Of a stretch of 64,000 bases of DNA, positions 49,473-60,463 are shown one piece after another. The first letter of the stretch is position 1; every line of letters begins with the position of its first letter. The position numbers were made by a program, and so were the translations under genes. This DNA comes from Panaeolus papilionaceus (lineage: Eukaryota; Basidiomycota; Agaricomycetes; Agaricales), in NCBI GenBank assembly GCA_015501605.1, contig JADNRZ010000031.1, forward strand, positions 372,001 through 436,000, in the 5' to 3' direction. The notes below the pieces were generated by a model. The model ran no database searches and was not told where the DNA came from. It worked only from the letters and a program-made list of their open reading frames with translations.

Positions 49473-51305
49473 ATGGATCTCCATACTTCACCACCTCCAG
49501 CTGCTTCTGTCTCTCTGTCTCAGTTGCCTTCCCTGGAAGACCAGGTATCCTCCATGCTTGCCCAGCAGGAATCCCACCAGGTAGCTATCTCCCACTTGAG
49601 GTCTTCTGTTCTTTCCTTGCTTCATTATTTTTCTTCCACTTTCAATCCCTCTTCCCTTTCTCTTTCTTCTTCTTCTCATTTTATTAGTGTACCTATGGAA
49701 CATTCTTCTTCTTCTTCTCTTTCTTCTAGTAGTAGTCTTCCTCTTCCCCCCACTTCTATTCGGTCATCCAATAGAGTGGATCCTCCCCTCCCCACTGTCT
49801 CTTCTGGTTGCCCCAGTGGAATAGTGTCTTCCCCTCTCCTCACTGCCTCTTCTGGTTATCCTAGTGGAGTAGTGCATCCCTCTGCCCCTTCTTCTCATCG
49901 TCTTGGGACTCCTTTGATGATTGCAGAAAAGGTTAGGCCAGCTCCTCCTCCCTGGTATGATGGTGATTGTCTCAAGGGCAAAGCCTTCTACAACTCTCTC
50001 ATGGGATACTTCAGACTTTGTCCAGATCTCTTTCCTGACAAGTCTACCATGATTAGTTGGGCCCTCACGTTCATGTCTGCTGGTCGAGCTGCTCTATGGT
50101 CCTGCAGGATCTTTGAGCTCATTGAGGAAGGTTCCTCTCCTTACACAACTTGGGACCACTTTGCTGAAGACTTTCGCAAAGAGTTCTTCCCCTTGTGTGA
50201 GCAGGAAACTGCTGCCCTCATCTTGGAAGGTACCTCCTACTTCCAAGGGGATCGTTCTGTTGACGATTATGTTGACTCCTTCCGTGACCTTGTTGCTGAA
50301 GCTGGCTACTCTGACCCCTCCTACATTGTGGTCAAGTTCCGTTGTGGCCTCCACCCCTCCATCACTGATCATCTCAGTAAGCAGGTAGCTTCACATCCAG
50401 CTCATAACGATCCCTCTGGCTGGTACAAATTGGCCCGCCTTGTTGCTCTCAACTTGGCTGCTAATGACACCTTCCATCTGCAGCCTCCTCCTCCTCCTGT
50501 GCCTAGCCCACTCTCTGCTCTTCCTCCTTCCTTCTCACATTTCCTTGACCCCTCCCCTGGTCCTTTGTCTATTTGCACCACTCATGCCCCCTTACGAAAG
50601 CCTGTGACAAGTGAAGTCTCTGTGCAAACGCCCACACAAGCTCCACCTCTACCTTGTCCTAAAGTCGTTCTTGACTCTCGTAATTGGTATGCCCCTCTGG
50701 TTGATGAGACTCCATCTCTCCCAGATGAAGACAAGGTTCCCTCCTCTCCATCCTCCCTCCATGATCCTTCTGCTCTGCCCCGCCTACCTCGTCGCTCCAA
50801 ATGGGAATGTTGTCGCCTTCCATCCTCATGCACCATCTCTTCTCTTGCACCTGGACCTAGCTCCCTTCACCTGAAGGTTGAGATAGAGACCACTGACTCC
50901 CATGAAGCTCGATCTGTTAAGGCCTTGCTTGACACTGGCGCTACTGGTCTGTTCATCGATCAAGAGTACGTCAAGTCCAACCGAATTGCCACCAGGAAGC
51001 TCAGCCACCCCATCCCTGTTCGTAACGTGGATGGAACGCTCAACAAGTCTGGTTCAATTACTGAGGTGGTTGACTTGATCCTCCAGTACAATGGCCACAC
51101 AGAACGCGCACTCTTCTGTGTCACTGGCTTAGGGAAGCAGAAGCTGATCATTGGATATACTTGGTTCAGGGATCACAATCCTAAGTCAATTGGGAAACTG
51201 GAGAAGTCAAGATGTCTTGTTGCAAGCCTAGCAGTCGATGCTTTGGTTGCAAGAAGGAACTCAATGAGGAAAAGAAGGCTGCTCGTAAGGAAGAAGCCAA
51301 GGTGA
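49473..51305 (+). CDS. Element B Gag-protease (610 residues as read)
   Basis: The ATG at 49473 lies 130 bp after the LTR. The N-terminus is Ser/Pro-rich. A retrotransposon Gag domain spans about residues 150-330 (DHFAEDFRKEFFPLCEQE, YVDSFRDLVAEAGYSD). A Pro-rich linker follows, then an aspartic protease with KALLDTGATGLFIDQ near residue 490 and FCVTGLGKQKLIIGYTW. I see no CCHC zinc knuckle, which is unusual but known in some Ty3 elements. The frame passes the conserved HNP at 51180 and then goes out of register. The expected NWETGEV continues one base back, in the frame of the next gene. The last 40 residues are therefore probably not the ancestral sequence. Confidence 0.88.
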   Translation: MDLHTSPPPAASVSLSQLPSLEDQVSSMLAQQESHQVAISHLRSSVLSLLHYFSSTFNPSSLSLSSSSHFISVPMEHSSSSSLSSSSSLPLPPTSIRSSNRVDPPLPTVSSGCPSGIVSSPLLTASSGYPSGVVHPSAPSSHRLGTPLMIAEKVRPAPPPWYDGDCLKGKAFYNSLMGYFRLCPDLFPDKSTMISWALTFMSAGRAALWSCRIFELIEEGSSPYTTWDHFAEDFRKEFFPLCEQETAALILEGTSYFQGDRSVDDYVDSFRDLVAEAGYSDPSYIVVKFRCGLHPSITDHLSKQVASHPAHNDPSGWYKLARLVALNLAANDTFHLQPPPPPVPSPLSALPPSFSHFLDPSPGPLSICTTHAPLRKPVTSEVSVQTPTQAPPLPCPKVVLDSRNWYAPLVDETPSLPDEDKVPSSPSSLHDPSALPRLPRRSKWECCRLPSSCTISSLAPGPSSLHLKVEIETTDSHEARSVKALLDTGATGLFIDQEYVKSNRIATRKLSHPIPVRNVDGTLNKSGSITEVVDLILQYNGHTERALFCVTGLGKQKLIIGYTWFRDHNPKSIGKLEKSRCLVASLAVDALVARRNSMRKRRLLVRKKPR

Positions 51306-54300
51306 ATGCCTGCCGCTCTGGTCCTGCCCCCTCTCTCACCCCTGAAGAGTCTTCCCCTGAAGATTCTGATGATCTCGAGTCCTCTGATCTGCCATTTGAT
51401 CTTGAGGAAGGTGATCGTGTCTGGGTCTCTGGCTTACTCCCTGAGGAAGCTGAAGAGCATATCAACGCTACTTCAACCATCAGTCAATGCTTGGCTGAAG
51501 GTTTCTTGCGTAACTCTGCTCCTCAACCAGAACAGACCACTCTCCCTTCCTCACCTCATGGTCCAGTGCCTGACTATCAGAGTCTCTTCCATCACATCTT
51601 CTCTGAAGCTGAGTTTCTTAAGCTTCCTGAGAGAAGACCTTGGGATCATGCAATTGAGCTCATTCCTGGAGCTCAACCCAAGGGATGCAAGGTTTACCCA
51701 TTAAACCCTGCAGAACGTGAAGAGGCTGAGCGCTTCCTTGCTGAGAACAAGGCTCAGGGAAAGATTCGCCGCTCCAAGTCCCCCATGGCATCACCAGTCT
51801 TCTTTGTGAAGAAAAAGGATGGCTCCCTTCGTCTGGTCCAGGACTATCGCATGCTCAATGATATGACTGTGAAGAACAAGTACCCTCTCCCTCTCATCTC
51901 TGACCTTATCAACCAACTTCGTGGTGCGCGCTACTTCACCAAGCTTGACATTTGTTGGGGTTTCAACAATGTCTGCATCAAAGAAGGAGATGAGTGGAAG
52001 GCTGCTTTTCGCACTCACAGAGGTCTCTTTGAACCTCTTGTCATGTTCTTTGGTCTCACCAACAGTCCTGCCACCTTCCAAACCATGATGAACGAGATCT
52101 TCCAAGACATGATCTCTGAAGGTGTGGTTGTGGTATACCTGGATGACATCCTGATCTTCACCAAGGATATTCCTGAGCATCGAGAGGTCACTCATAGGGT
52201 CCTGAAGCATCTAGAGGAACATGGTCTCTGCCTCCGCCTGGAGAAATGCAAGTTTGAGAAAACACGCATTGAGTACCTTGGGCTTATCGTTGCTGAGAAC
52301 CGAGTCGAGATGGATCCTGTCAAAGTTGCTGGAGTTGCTCAATGGCCCACCCCCACCAATAGGAAAGAAGTCCAATCTTTCCTGGGTTTTGCCAACTTAT
52401 ATCGACAGTTCATCAAGGACTTCTCTCATCATGCACGTCCCCTCTTTGATCTTACCAAGAGCTCCACTGAGTTTTCCTGGTCTCCTGCTGCCGCTACTGC
52501 CTTCCAGTCCATCAAGGATGCTGTCACCTCCTCCCCTGTCCTTGCCGCTCCCAATGATGATCTCCCTTTCCGGCTTGAAGCTGACTCTTCAGACTTCGCC
52601 ACTGGTGCTGTACTCTCTCAGCAGTCTCCAGAAGATGGAAAGTGGCATCCAATCGCTTTCTTTTCCAAGTCACTCTCTCCTGTCGAAAGGAACTATGAGA
52701 TTCATGACAAGGAAATGCTTGCAATCATTCGAGCCTTACAGGAATGGAGACACTTCCTTGAAGGTGCCCGCCACAAGTTTGAGATCTGGACTGACCACAA
52801 GAACTTGGAATACTTCATGTCATCTCAGAACCTCAACCACAGGCAAGCCTGCTGGTCTCTCACTCTGGCCTGCTTTGACTTTGTCATGCAGCACAAGGCA
52901 GGAGCTACTATGGGAAAAGCAGATGCCCTCTCACGTCGGTCTGACCATGGTTCTAGTGAACATGACAACCAGAACATCACCCTCCTCACCCCAGGGATGT
53001 TTGCAGTTCGTGCACTAGAAGGTCTGGAATTTGTTGGACAGGAACACTCTCTGGTTCGTGAGATCCGTCGACATTCCAAGGAGGCTTCTGATCTTGAGGA
53101 CACTGTGGCCAAGGCAGTCAAGGCGCTCAGAAAGACTGGATCTCAGTCTCTTCGCTCCTCAGAGTGGGATGAAGCTGATGGTCTTATCTACTTCTGTGGA
53201 AAGCTCTATGTCCCACCAGGTGGTGATCTTCGTCGTTGCATTGTGGCTCTCTGTCATGACTCCACTCTTGCTGGACACCCTGGACGTTGGAAGACCTTGG
53301 AGCTTGTGTCTAGGAACTACTGGTGGCCACACATGTCTAAGTTCATTGGACGCTACACCAGCACCTGTGACATGTGTCTTAGGACCAAGACCATCAGGCA
53401 GCGACCCCTTGGAGAGCTAGAGCCCCTTCCTGTTCCTGACCACCATTGGGACCATATCAGTGTGGACTTCATTGTTGAGCTTCCAGAGTCTAATGGTTAT
53501 GATGCCATCATGATTGTTGTCGACTCTCTTTCCAAATGTGCCCACTTCACTGCCACCACTACCACTGTCTCTGCCCTAGGCACTGCCCACATGTATCGTG
53601 ACCATATCTGGAAACTCCATGGCCTCCCATCCAAGGTAGTCTCTGATTGCAGTCCACAGTTCATTGCAGAGTTCACTACTGAACTCTACAGGCTGCTTGG
53701 GATTGAGCCAGCTCATAGCACTGCCTATCACCCTCAAACTGATGGGCAGACTGAGCGTGTCAACCAGGAGTTGGAACAATACCTCAGGCTCTACATCTCT
53801 GAGCGACAGGACGACTGGTACGACATCCTTTCCATGGCTGAGTTTGCCTACAACAACCATGTCCACTCCTCCACCCAGCATACTCCCTTCCTTCTAGACT
53901 CTGGTCAACATCCTTGCATGGGCTTTGAACCTCTTCCTCCCTCCCAGATGGAAACTGTGAATGAGTTCACTGATAGGATGAAGACTGCTCTTGAGGAAGC
54001 ACGTGCTGCCTTAGCAGCTGCTAAGGAGGACATGGCTAGGTACTACAACCGGCGTCGCACCAAGGCTCCTGAGATCAAGCCTGGAGATCGTGTCTACCTT
54101 GATGCCTCAGACATCCAAACCACTCGGCCATCCAAGAAGCTCTCCCACAAGCGAGTTGGTCCTTACCCAGTCATTTCTAGTGTTGGAAAGAATGCCTACC
54201 GTCTTCAGCTTCCTAAATCCCTCTCCTGCATCCATCCAGTCTTCCATGTTGTCAGACTCACTCCTGCTCCTTATGACCCCATCTCTGGTCGAAGAGCCAA

Positions 54301-54583
54301 GCTACCCCCACCTCCTGTGCTTGTTGACAATGTTGAAGAGTTTGTTGTGGAGAAGATTTTAAACAGCAAGTTCATGAGAGGCAAACTTCGATACCTGATC
54401 AAATGGGAAGGATATGATGCTGGTTGGAATTCTTGGGAACCAGCTGACGATGTCCATGCTCCTGACCTCATCAAGGACTTCTATGCAGAGAACCCTAAGG
54501 CTCCAAAGGTTATCAGGACCACCTATGCTCACATTCCTTATAAACAGGCTGGACTTCATGCTTCGAGGGCGAAGCAATCCTAG
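51212..54583 (+). CDS. Element B Pol: reverse transcriptase, RNase H, integrase, chromodomain
   Basis: The first ATG in this frame is at 51212, but similarity starts near 51186 in the -1 frame relative to Gag-protease. The RT spans about residues 180-365 with VVVYLDDILIF. RNase H (about 450-575) has EADSSDFATGAVLSQ and WTDHKNLEYF. The integrase has HHCC (CHDSTLAGHPG and CDMCLRTK) and D-D-E in HISVDFIVELP, VVSDCSPQF and GQTERVNQE. A chromodomain sits near residues 1045-1090 (YLIKWEGYDAGWNSWEP). The frame is open to the end. Several usually invariant Arg are Cys (LDICWGFNNVCI, SDCSPQF, RQACWSL), consistent with CG to TG changes, so activity is doubtful. Chromodomains direct such elements to heterochromatin in known cases. 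Confidence 0.92.
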   Translation: MSCCKPSSRCFGCKKELNEEKKAARKEEAKVNACRSGPAPSLTPEESSPEDSDDLESSDLPFDLEEGDRVWVSGLLPEEAEEHINATSTISQCLAEGFLRNSAPQPEQTTLPSSPHGPVPDYQSLFHHIFSEAEFLKLPERRPWDHAIELIPGAQPKGCKVYPLNPAEREEAERFLAENKAQGKIRRSKSPMASPVFFVKKKDGSLRLVQDYRMLNDMTVKNKYPLPLISDLINQLRGARYFTKLDICWGFNNVCIKEGDEWKAAFRTHRGLFEPLVMFFGLTNSPATFQTMMNEIFQDMISEGVVVVYLDDILIFTKDIPEHREVTHRVLKHLEEHGLCLRLEKCKFEKTRIEYLGLIVAENRVEMDPVKVAGVAQWPTPTNRKEVQSFLGFANLYRQFIKDFSHHARPLFDLTKSSTEFSWSPAAATAFQSIKDAVTSSPVLAAPNDDLPFRLEADSSDFATGAVLSQQSPEDGKWHPIAFFSKSLSPVERNYEIHDKEMLAIIRALQEWRHFLEGARHKFEIWTDHKNLEYFMSSQNLNHRQACWSLTLACFDFVMQHKAGATMGKADALSRRSDHGSSEHDNQNITLLTPGMFAVRALEGLEFVGQEHSLVREIRRHSKEASDLEDTVAKAVKALRKTGSQSLRSSEWDEADGLIYFCGKLYVPPGGDLRRCIVALCHDSTLAGHPGRWKTLELVSRNYWWPHMSKFIGRYTSTCDMCLRTKTIRQRPLGELEPLPVPDHHWDHISVDFIVELPESNGYDAIMIVVDSLSKCAHFTATTTTVSALGTAHMYRDHIWKLHGLPSKVVSDCSPQFIAEFTTELYRLLGIEPAHSTAYHPQTDGQTERVNQELEQYLRLYISERQDDWYDILSMAEFAYNNHVHSSTQHTPFLLDSGQHPCMGFEPLPPSQMETVNEFTDRMKTALEEARAALAAAKEDMARYYNRRRTKAPEIKPGDRVYLDASDIQTTRPSKKLSHKRVGPYPVISSVGKNAYRLQLPKSLSCIHPVFHVVRLTPAPYDPISGRRAKLPPPPVLVDNVEEFVVEKILNSKFMRGKLRYLIKWEGYDAGWNSWEPADDVHAPDLIKDFYAENPKAPKVIRTTYAHIPYKQAGLHASRAKQS

Positions 54584-54594
54584 AGGGGGGGTAC
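54582..54594 (+). other. Polypurine tract of element B
   Basis: AGAGGGGGGGTAC lies directly before the right LTR, at the usual place for plus-strand priming. Confidence 0.8.
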
Positions 54595-55002
54595 TGTCAG
54601 GGGATCTCCTGCTACCTCCTATTCCTTTCCTTATTCTTGTCTCTCCTGTCTCTCCTTTCCCCTATTTCCCTTTGCTCTATTTCATTATCTGGACATACCA
54701 TGGACTCATATATATTATATTACACTCTCCTTTAGTTGCCACCCATTCATTATTTAGTTGTTGCCACTGTTTCATAGTCATTCCTTTGTGTTTCCCTTTG
54801 TTTGTTCCCAAAGGCATTGTTTGGCATCAAGGCTGATGCCAATGCCAGCTCATCATTTAAATAGCTGTTCCACCTGGGTTTGATCCTTTACCTCTTTCTC
54901 TTTGGATCTCCCCCAGGTGAGTATACTTCCTGTATTTATGTAGAGCTGATATATATCTTTGGATCTCCCCCAGGACTTGTGTGTGTCTGAGGTGCCCTTA
55001 CA
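54595..55002 (+). repeat. Right LTR of element B (408 bp)
   Basis: Complete LTR from TGTCAGGGG to CCCTTACA, three differences from the reassembled left LTR. It is followed by the target copy GTCCT. Confidence 0.96.
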
Positions 55003-55603
55003 GTCCTGCGCTTCATACAAGGCACACATGTGTTGGTGATTGGAGTCAGAAACAGCATTTTTACCTCGATACTTTCACTAAAACATTGTTAGTTCAAAAA
55101 ATCCAATGTGTACAGAAGCATATAGAGAAATACTTGAGTATCTCCACCTGAAGCTCACCCACAGCTGTGAAGACTCCTTGATGGGATATCTTGGGGTCAG
55201 AAAACCCTGGGGTGTCAACAAGAAAAATTTGAAGGTTTTTTCCTTCATCTTGGAACAAAACATTGATTATTCTATATGCTGAGGCCGTTTGAGTGAATCC
55301 CGCTAGCTGGTCTTTTGATATACCCAAGTCCTGAGAATCCCTGGCCAGTGCTTGAATAAACTGTTGTATGAATGTCCATTATTAGAAGGAGTCATTTGAT
55401 GGTACATATCTCTGTACGTACACAGCTTTTTCCTGCACCTGTCGGTCCCAATAATCTGCCAAGTAGTGAGCTTCAGCCAGTCCAAGTACGTCATAACAAG
55501 TGACCCACACATATACAATGGCGTCGTCTGGTAGTTTCTCTGTTACAGGTTTGACTGATATGTCACCCATAATCTTGAGCTTGGTGTACTCAGGACAGTC
55601 CAT

Positions 55604-58257
55604 GATGACTTCTGGTACAGGTGGTGGTGATTTGATACAGAAAGATGAGATGACAGGACACACTGGTGGTCGTGAGGGGAAAGAAGTTGTTCTCTCCTGC
55701 GATGGCTGAGTTCTGGAAGCACGTGGTAATGGCAAGGTGATTGACACATGAAGTCTTATCAGACACCGCTATTAATAGGAGATCATTCATTGTCAAGACG
55801 AGCGTAGCTCCCACCATCACCCACCACGCGCATGACGAATAATTTTTTGAATGTCATATCGGTGCGAAGTCCATGATGGTGTGCAACTGTCGGGGCAGAT
55901 GTTCATAGCAGGAAGATGCGGGATGTTTGTCCGTATTTGAGTCCCATGACTTGAATCAGCCAACACGACGTGACTTGTTTCCAAACCACCATCATTGTCT
56001 CTCGGAGTTGTAGAACCACTTTCCCGTTTTCTCTTCGTTCTGGCAATATTTTTGAGATTAAATGATATTTTGGAGCATGTAATAAGTTAAATAACATGTC
56101 TTCCAACAAGATTGGATGAGGATTAGGTTCAAGTTGCAAGAGCGACAAATGGAACGTGTGCTTTCAATCTCCAACTGACACACACCGTTGATTTCATAGG
56201 TCTAGTGACTCACTTCCGTATGCACTATGACTTAAAATGAGCTGTTTATGAAGGGATGGTGACTTGTGTAGTGTATTAGAGTATCTACAAGTGAGTGTCT
56301 GATTCTGCTCTCGTCTGTCAGTGCGTGTACGGGTTCTCATAACATTCTGGTACAGTGTACTTAGAGAGATGAATATCACATCTTTATTCCAGTTTTTTCA
56401 TCGTTCTGTTTGTTCATATGCATTGTCGCCACTTCCGACACCCATCCTGCCTGCATCATCAAACAAATTACAACGCATGGATGACTTTGCCTCTCAGTTG
56501 AGCCTGTCATGGACGATAGGAGGGGTGCATTAGAGTCGCGTCTCTATGGCAAGTGCTGCCAAGAACCAGACTTGAAAATGAAGAAGATACGGTCATATTT
56601 TGAAGGCCAAGAGCAAGGGTAGGTGCGGAGGAGTACAAGATGTTGGTTTCATACTGCAGTGAGTATATGCATGTTGGGGGCCTGATTCTTTATTATTCAT
56701 ATATCCAAATTCCGTTCTTCAGTCAATGTTGGTCTTTTGATTGAACCATTTGAGGACCTGGAACACTGTAACCGGACATTAAACCATGGACGACATAAGT
56801 CATCATAATTAGTATTCAGACCGACGAAACGGCCACAAATCTACCTACTCGCACTGACATTGACGTTGACGACAAGGATACCCAGGGAGAGCGTCAGAAT
56901 GCGGCTTGCATTCGAATCTCGAGTCTTGCTCTCGCTCTCAAACTTGCTCACCCACTCTCAGTTCCAACATGAACCCCACAACCCCTTACTTCCTGCCCGT
57001 CGCCGACGATATCACCCCTTTCACATGTGCGCTCATCCTTCTCTATGAATTATCTACTAGACCATTTCCAATGCTTTCCAACTTCAAGCTCTGAAGGATG
57101 CTGTCACGTCATCATCTGTCACCTGACCTCCACTTGCAACACTTTCCCTCCTACCACTCGTCCAGCGGCAACAATGGGTTCTCAAACCTAGAGTCAGAGC
57201 AGCCCTGATATCTCAAGGTCATCGTCCTGGTCTTCCGCTCGCTCTGGGTATTTTTTATCGCTCAGAAATGGTCGTTGTTGAGGAGAGGTCGCAGCATTGT
57301 TGGGTACATTGTAGGGTTAGGGTTGGTGGAGGGTCCTATGAACAGCGGCTACGCTGGTGTCTAGTTTGGGTCCGGTTAACGTTTGTGGTGAAATTGAGAC
57401 GATGGGTGGGATGGTGGTTGATTGACGGGAGGAGACGGGAAAACAGCCGACACGATGGAGTTGGACCGGGAAATGATCACAATGCGCACAACTGGAGAGT
57501 GTCATCTATTCAAATCGCTATTCAACCAGCTTGTGCGGTATCGATAGTGCGTCGCCTAAGGTGTGTATCTCACTGATGTGGACCAACATTTTCAGGTCAT
57601 CTTAACATAATGACATAGGGAGACTTGAGTAAGGTCGTTGGATATTGAATCGGAATTATGGTTAAAGGGAGTGCGATGCAGAACCAGCACGATGGGGCTG
57701 TGTCAGCATGACTGTTTGTGCTGAGTGTAAGTATGACGAGATGGTGGGTAATGGAGGAATAGCGTTGAAGACGAATGACATGGAGCAGTCATCGTTTACG
57801 GTACACATCCCAGTCTTTGCTTTCCCGGTTACATCGCGCCTGTTATTCTGACCGTGATTTTCCTGTAATTGCCAAGCTTTACATCAACAGGTCCATATCA
57901 CCGCGGTCATCTCAATCGTTCCCTCGCTTCCTGCATATCAAACCACACAAGTTTCTCCTGTCCTGTACTTCCATCGTCTCATTACGTCACGTCCTCCAGC
58001 TCTGTCACCCGACATCATCAGGAGTTATGTCCCAATGCCAAACATTTCCTCAAATCTCTCCTCATTGGATGGCTTGACGTTCCATCTAGGTACCCAAAAT
58101 ACAACAGAGGTCAAGTAAGTACAGTCTACCTAAATCACGATATCCCAGAAGGAAGGGGAAACGAGGAAAGGGGAACGGAACTAATGCAGGCGATGATCGA
58201 TGAGGAAAGCTCTGCAGTGGATAATTAAGACTGTGATATGAAAGCTATACGAAATAC
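55604..58257. other. Upstream flank of G6 and diverged array modules
   Basis: Sequence near 55970-56040 (TTGTTTCCAAACCACCATCATT) and near 56280-56360 resembles the GTPase upstream flanks of units 1-4. A diverged copy of the anchor module, with GGTATTTTTTATCGCTCAGAAATGG and GGGTTAGGGTTGGTGGAGGGT, lies at about 57245-57340. No open frame is convincing. Confidence 0.5.
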
Positions 58258-59393
58258 CTATACACTTTGTAACTCGGCATTTGGCTTGAACCATTTCCCG
58301 CCGCGGCGCTGAACATGCCGCACCAATGGAGTGAGCCGACACTGGAGCACATATATGCGAATGGACATGGTGCGCGGTATATATGTCTTCAATAAGGGTT
58401 TAAGAATGCAGTAGTGGGCGTCCTCGAGTCCAGGTTGTGGAATCCCTAGGTGGAGGAAATCTTCGGCAAATCTGTGCAAATTTTCTTCGTTCACCGCGTG
58501 CACATGGTTTTTCTCGAGGAGAGCCCTCAGCTCGTGGTTTGTTCGAACTTCGGGATGAGCGAGTTCAGACAGGATACTTTTCTTCTGTTGGAGACCACAC
58601 TCGATGCACTCATGCAAATCCCGGAAGCGACATGTCGTAAATGCATCTCCATTTATGTCACCGTCGGAGGTCCACAGGCCCATATCCAATATAGCTAGCG
58701 CAGACTGTCTGGTATTGGTTAACTGCATAATCGTTGCACCTGTGTCACTGAATTACTGTTCAAACTTTATCAATATCATCCACGCTGCGTATTTGTACGA
58801 ACATAAATGCCTTGAAAAATATTCATCCCTGAGCTCCACGTAGTTTTCCTCGGCGTGCTGGCGTACACGCTCAGTATAGATTGTATCCCACATAGTCGTC
58901 ACGATGGTGAATCTTGTGCCTCTTTATTGGAGTCAATGAAGGCAACGAAACTCTAGCCTCAGAAGTCTTGGGGTCGGAAAACCCGGGGGTATCAACCAGG
59001 TAGATTGGCCTATTTCCTCCTTCGCGTCGAATGAAAAGATTGACCAGCTTGTACACAGAAGGCTCTTAACTACATCCAGCTAGCTGGTTTTTGGATATAC
59101 CCAAGTCTCGAGATTCACTGTCTAGTGATCGAATAAGCTCTCATGTTTATGGCCACCCAATATGTTAGGTATGTGTTATGGTAAAGTATATGTCGCAGTA
59201 CTTACACAGCTTTTCCCTGAGCCCGTCGTCGGTCCCCATAGCCTGAATCTACCAATAGCTGAGCCTTACCTGTCCAATCAGATCCTTGAGATACTCACAT
59301 ATGTAAGGATGCGTCGTTTGGAAGTTTCTCGGTTACGGCTTTGACGGAAATGTCCCCGGTAATCATCAAGTTAGTAAATTCCGGGTTATTCAT
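58258..59393 (-). pseudogene. P-loop GTPase-like protein, copy G7 (decayed)
   Basis: Exon 1 at 59393 reads MNNPEFTNLMITGDISVK. The P-loop reads GPTTGSGKSC, one residue longer than GPTGAGKSC, which breaks the normal spacing. Exon 3 has a TAA between NQLAGCS and EPSVYKLVN. It keeps YLVDTPGFSD but then runs into a deletion that joins it to the FTIVTTMWDT region. Two extra bases shift the frame before the GC-type intron 4 (TTCAAG|GCATTT). The last exon (from about 58750) begins with TAATTCAG where others have GAATTCAG. The C-terminal part remains open (LAILDMGLWTSDGD to FKPNAELQSV). It is a pseudogene of the same family. Confidence 0.82.
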
Positions 59394-59520
59394 GAAGGAC
59401 CTGCGGCGACGAACAATTTTCTATCGAAAGATAAGAGGATTGTATAAGATGAAGATGGTTCCGAGGGAGAAAAGGTCTGGTTCTGTTGCGCTGTCTGTGG
59501 ACTGAACGCGCGTGGCACAC

Positions 59521-60463
59521 TAGGGCTGCGCACCGTACCGTAACGGGTGACGGCCGTAGACCAACGGCCGTAACCCGTTCGATATCTGACCGCCTACGGT
59601 ACGGGTTGGATTTTTTTCGAACGACGACGGTACGGGACGGGTAAAATTACGGGTCTTGCCGTCCGTTACGGGTGAACGGGTACATTAAATAGAATGAAAA
59701 ACATGTTTATTGTAAATTTACGGATAGATGAAGGTTGGAGGCTTTTGTGCCTAAGTGAGATTGTATCTCGACCATCCGAGAATATTCTCTCCACTGCCAC
59801 AGCTGATCATACTTAATCCGAGTGACCTGATGTCGAGGGTTTTAGCACTGGTTTTAGCACTGCCACCCCAGTGAGAGGGGCAGAATATGAAGATATTAAA
59901 GCATCAGGAGGTCCAGGTGCACCTGCTATGGTCACAACTTCTGGACTTCATTCGAAAGGTTAACGACTCCTGGGGGGATTTAAAGAAATTATTTGATGAC
60001 CAGTAATGTTAAAATTTATGTGCATTTAAACAAAATACTTTCATTGAACCTGGGATGCTAAGAGACAACTTTTACGTGGGGAACCCTTTGAAGTCATACA
60101 CCTGGAGGCCCGCTCCTTGTATCTAACCTTGGGTAGTAAAATAACAAGGAATTAGATGGTCATTTTGCATCACGTGCGTGTTTAAACTACAGAGATCCAT
60201 GGTAGTTGGCAGTGACAACTACCCATGATTGCACCTCATTTACAAGTGGATGTCATATTAAATGACATTTATCTAGGCGACGGTTATCTCTACGGTGTGT
60301 CTCGCGCCTAGATCAACCAACCCGTTTCTGAACGGTCAGCTACGGGTTATGGCCGTAAGCTCTGCGGCCGTACTTTGACGCTCAAAAAGCAACGACGGTA
60401 CGGTACGGCTCACCCGTTACGGTTCCTGTAGGACCGTAGTGACGGTCACGGTGCGCAGCCCTA
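59521..60463. mobile_element. 943-bp hAT-like non-autonomous element
   Basis: It starts TAGGGCTGCGCACCGT and ends with the exact inverse (16 bp). It is flanked by an 8-bp direct repeat TGGCACAC (59513-59520 and 60464-60471). An 8-bp duplication with TAGGG-type ends is the hAT hallmark. Both subterminal parts are dense in CGGCCGT, ACGGGT and TACGG motifs in both orientations. The interior has no transposase frame. Confidence 0.9.

Larger units (their letters stand above)
38988..55002 (+). mobile_element. Ty3/gypsy retrotransposon B, with element A nested in its left LTR
   Basis: The element starts TGTCAGGGGATC at 38988 and ends CCCTTACA at 55002, flanked by GTCCT (38983-38987 and 55003-55007). 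Without element A and its 5-bp duplication it is 6,068 bp long. The left LTR is in two pieces, and its 408 bp differ from the right LTR at only three positions. The internal region codes on the plus strand for Gag-protease (49473-51305) and polymerase with chromodomain (51212-54583). A polypurine tract (AGAGGGGGGG) lies just before the right LTR. The protease and RT frames are offset by one base, so it may no longer be autonomous. Confidence 0.95.
38304..55603 (-). pseudogene. P-loop GTPase-like protein, copy G6, disrupted by nested retrotransposons
   Basis: The gene begins MDCPEYTKLKIMGDISVK at 55603. Exons are 55603-55509, 55455-55422, 55360-55134, 55077-55003 continued at 38982-38835, and 38780-38304. 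The sixteen-kilobase retroelement nest interrupts exon 4 within the codons for KRRT. Ignoring it gives 351 residues without a stop. Motifs are GPTGAGKSC, FLVDTPGFSD and IVTTMWNTL. Intron 4 starts GC (AAG|GCATGG) and happens to be open in frame. G6 is clearly diverged from G1-G4 (FTAVGELQVEIL in place of FESQ-TIYE) yet was intact until the insertion. This suggests that selection kept it. Confidence 0.88.
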
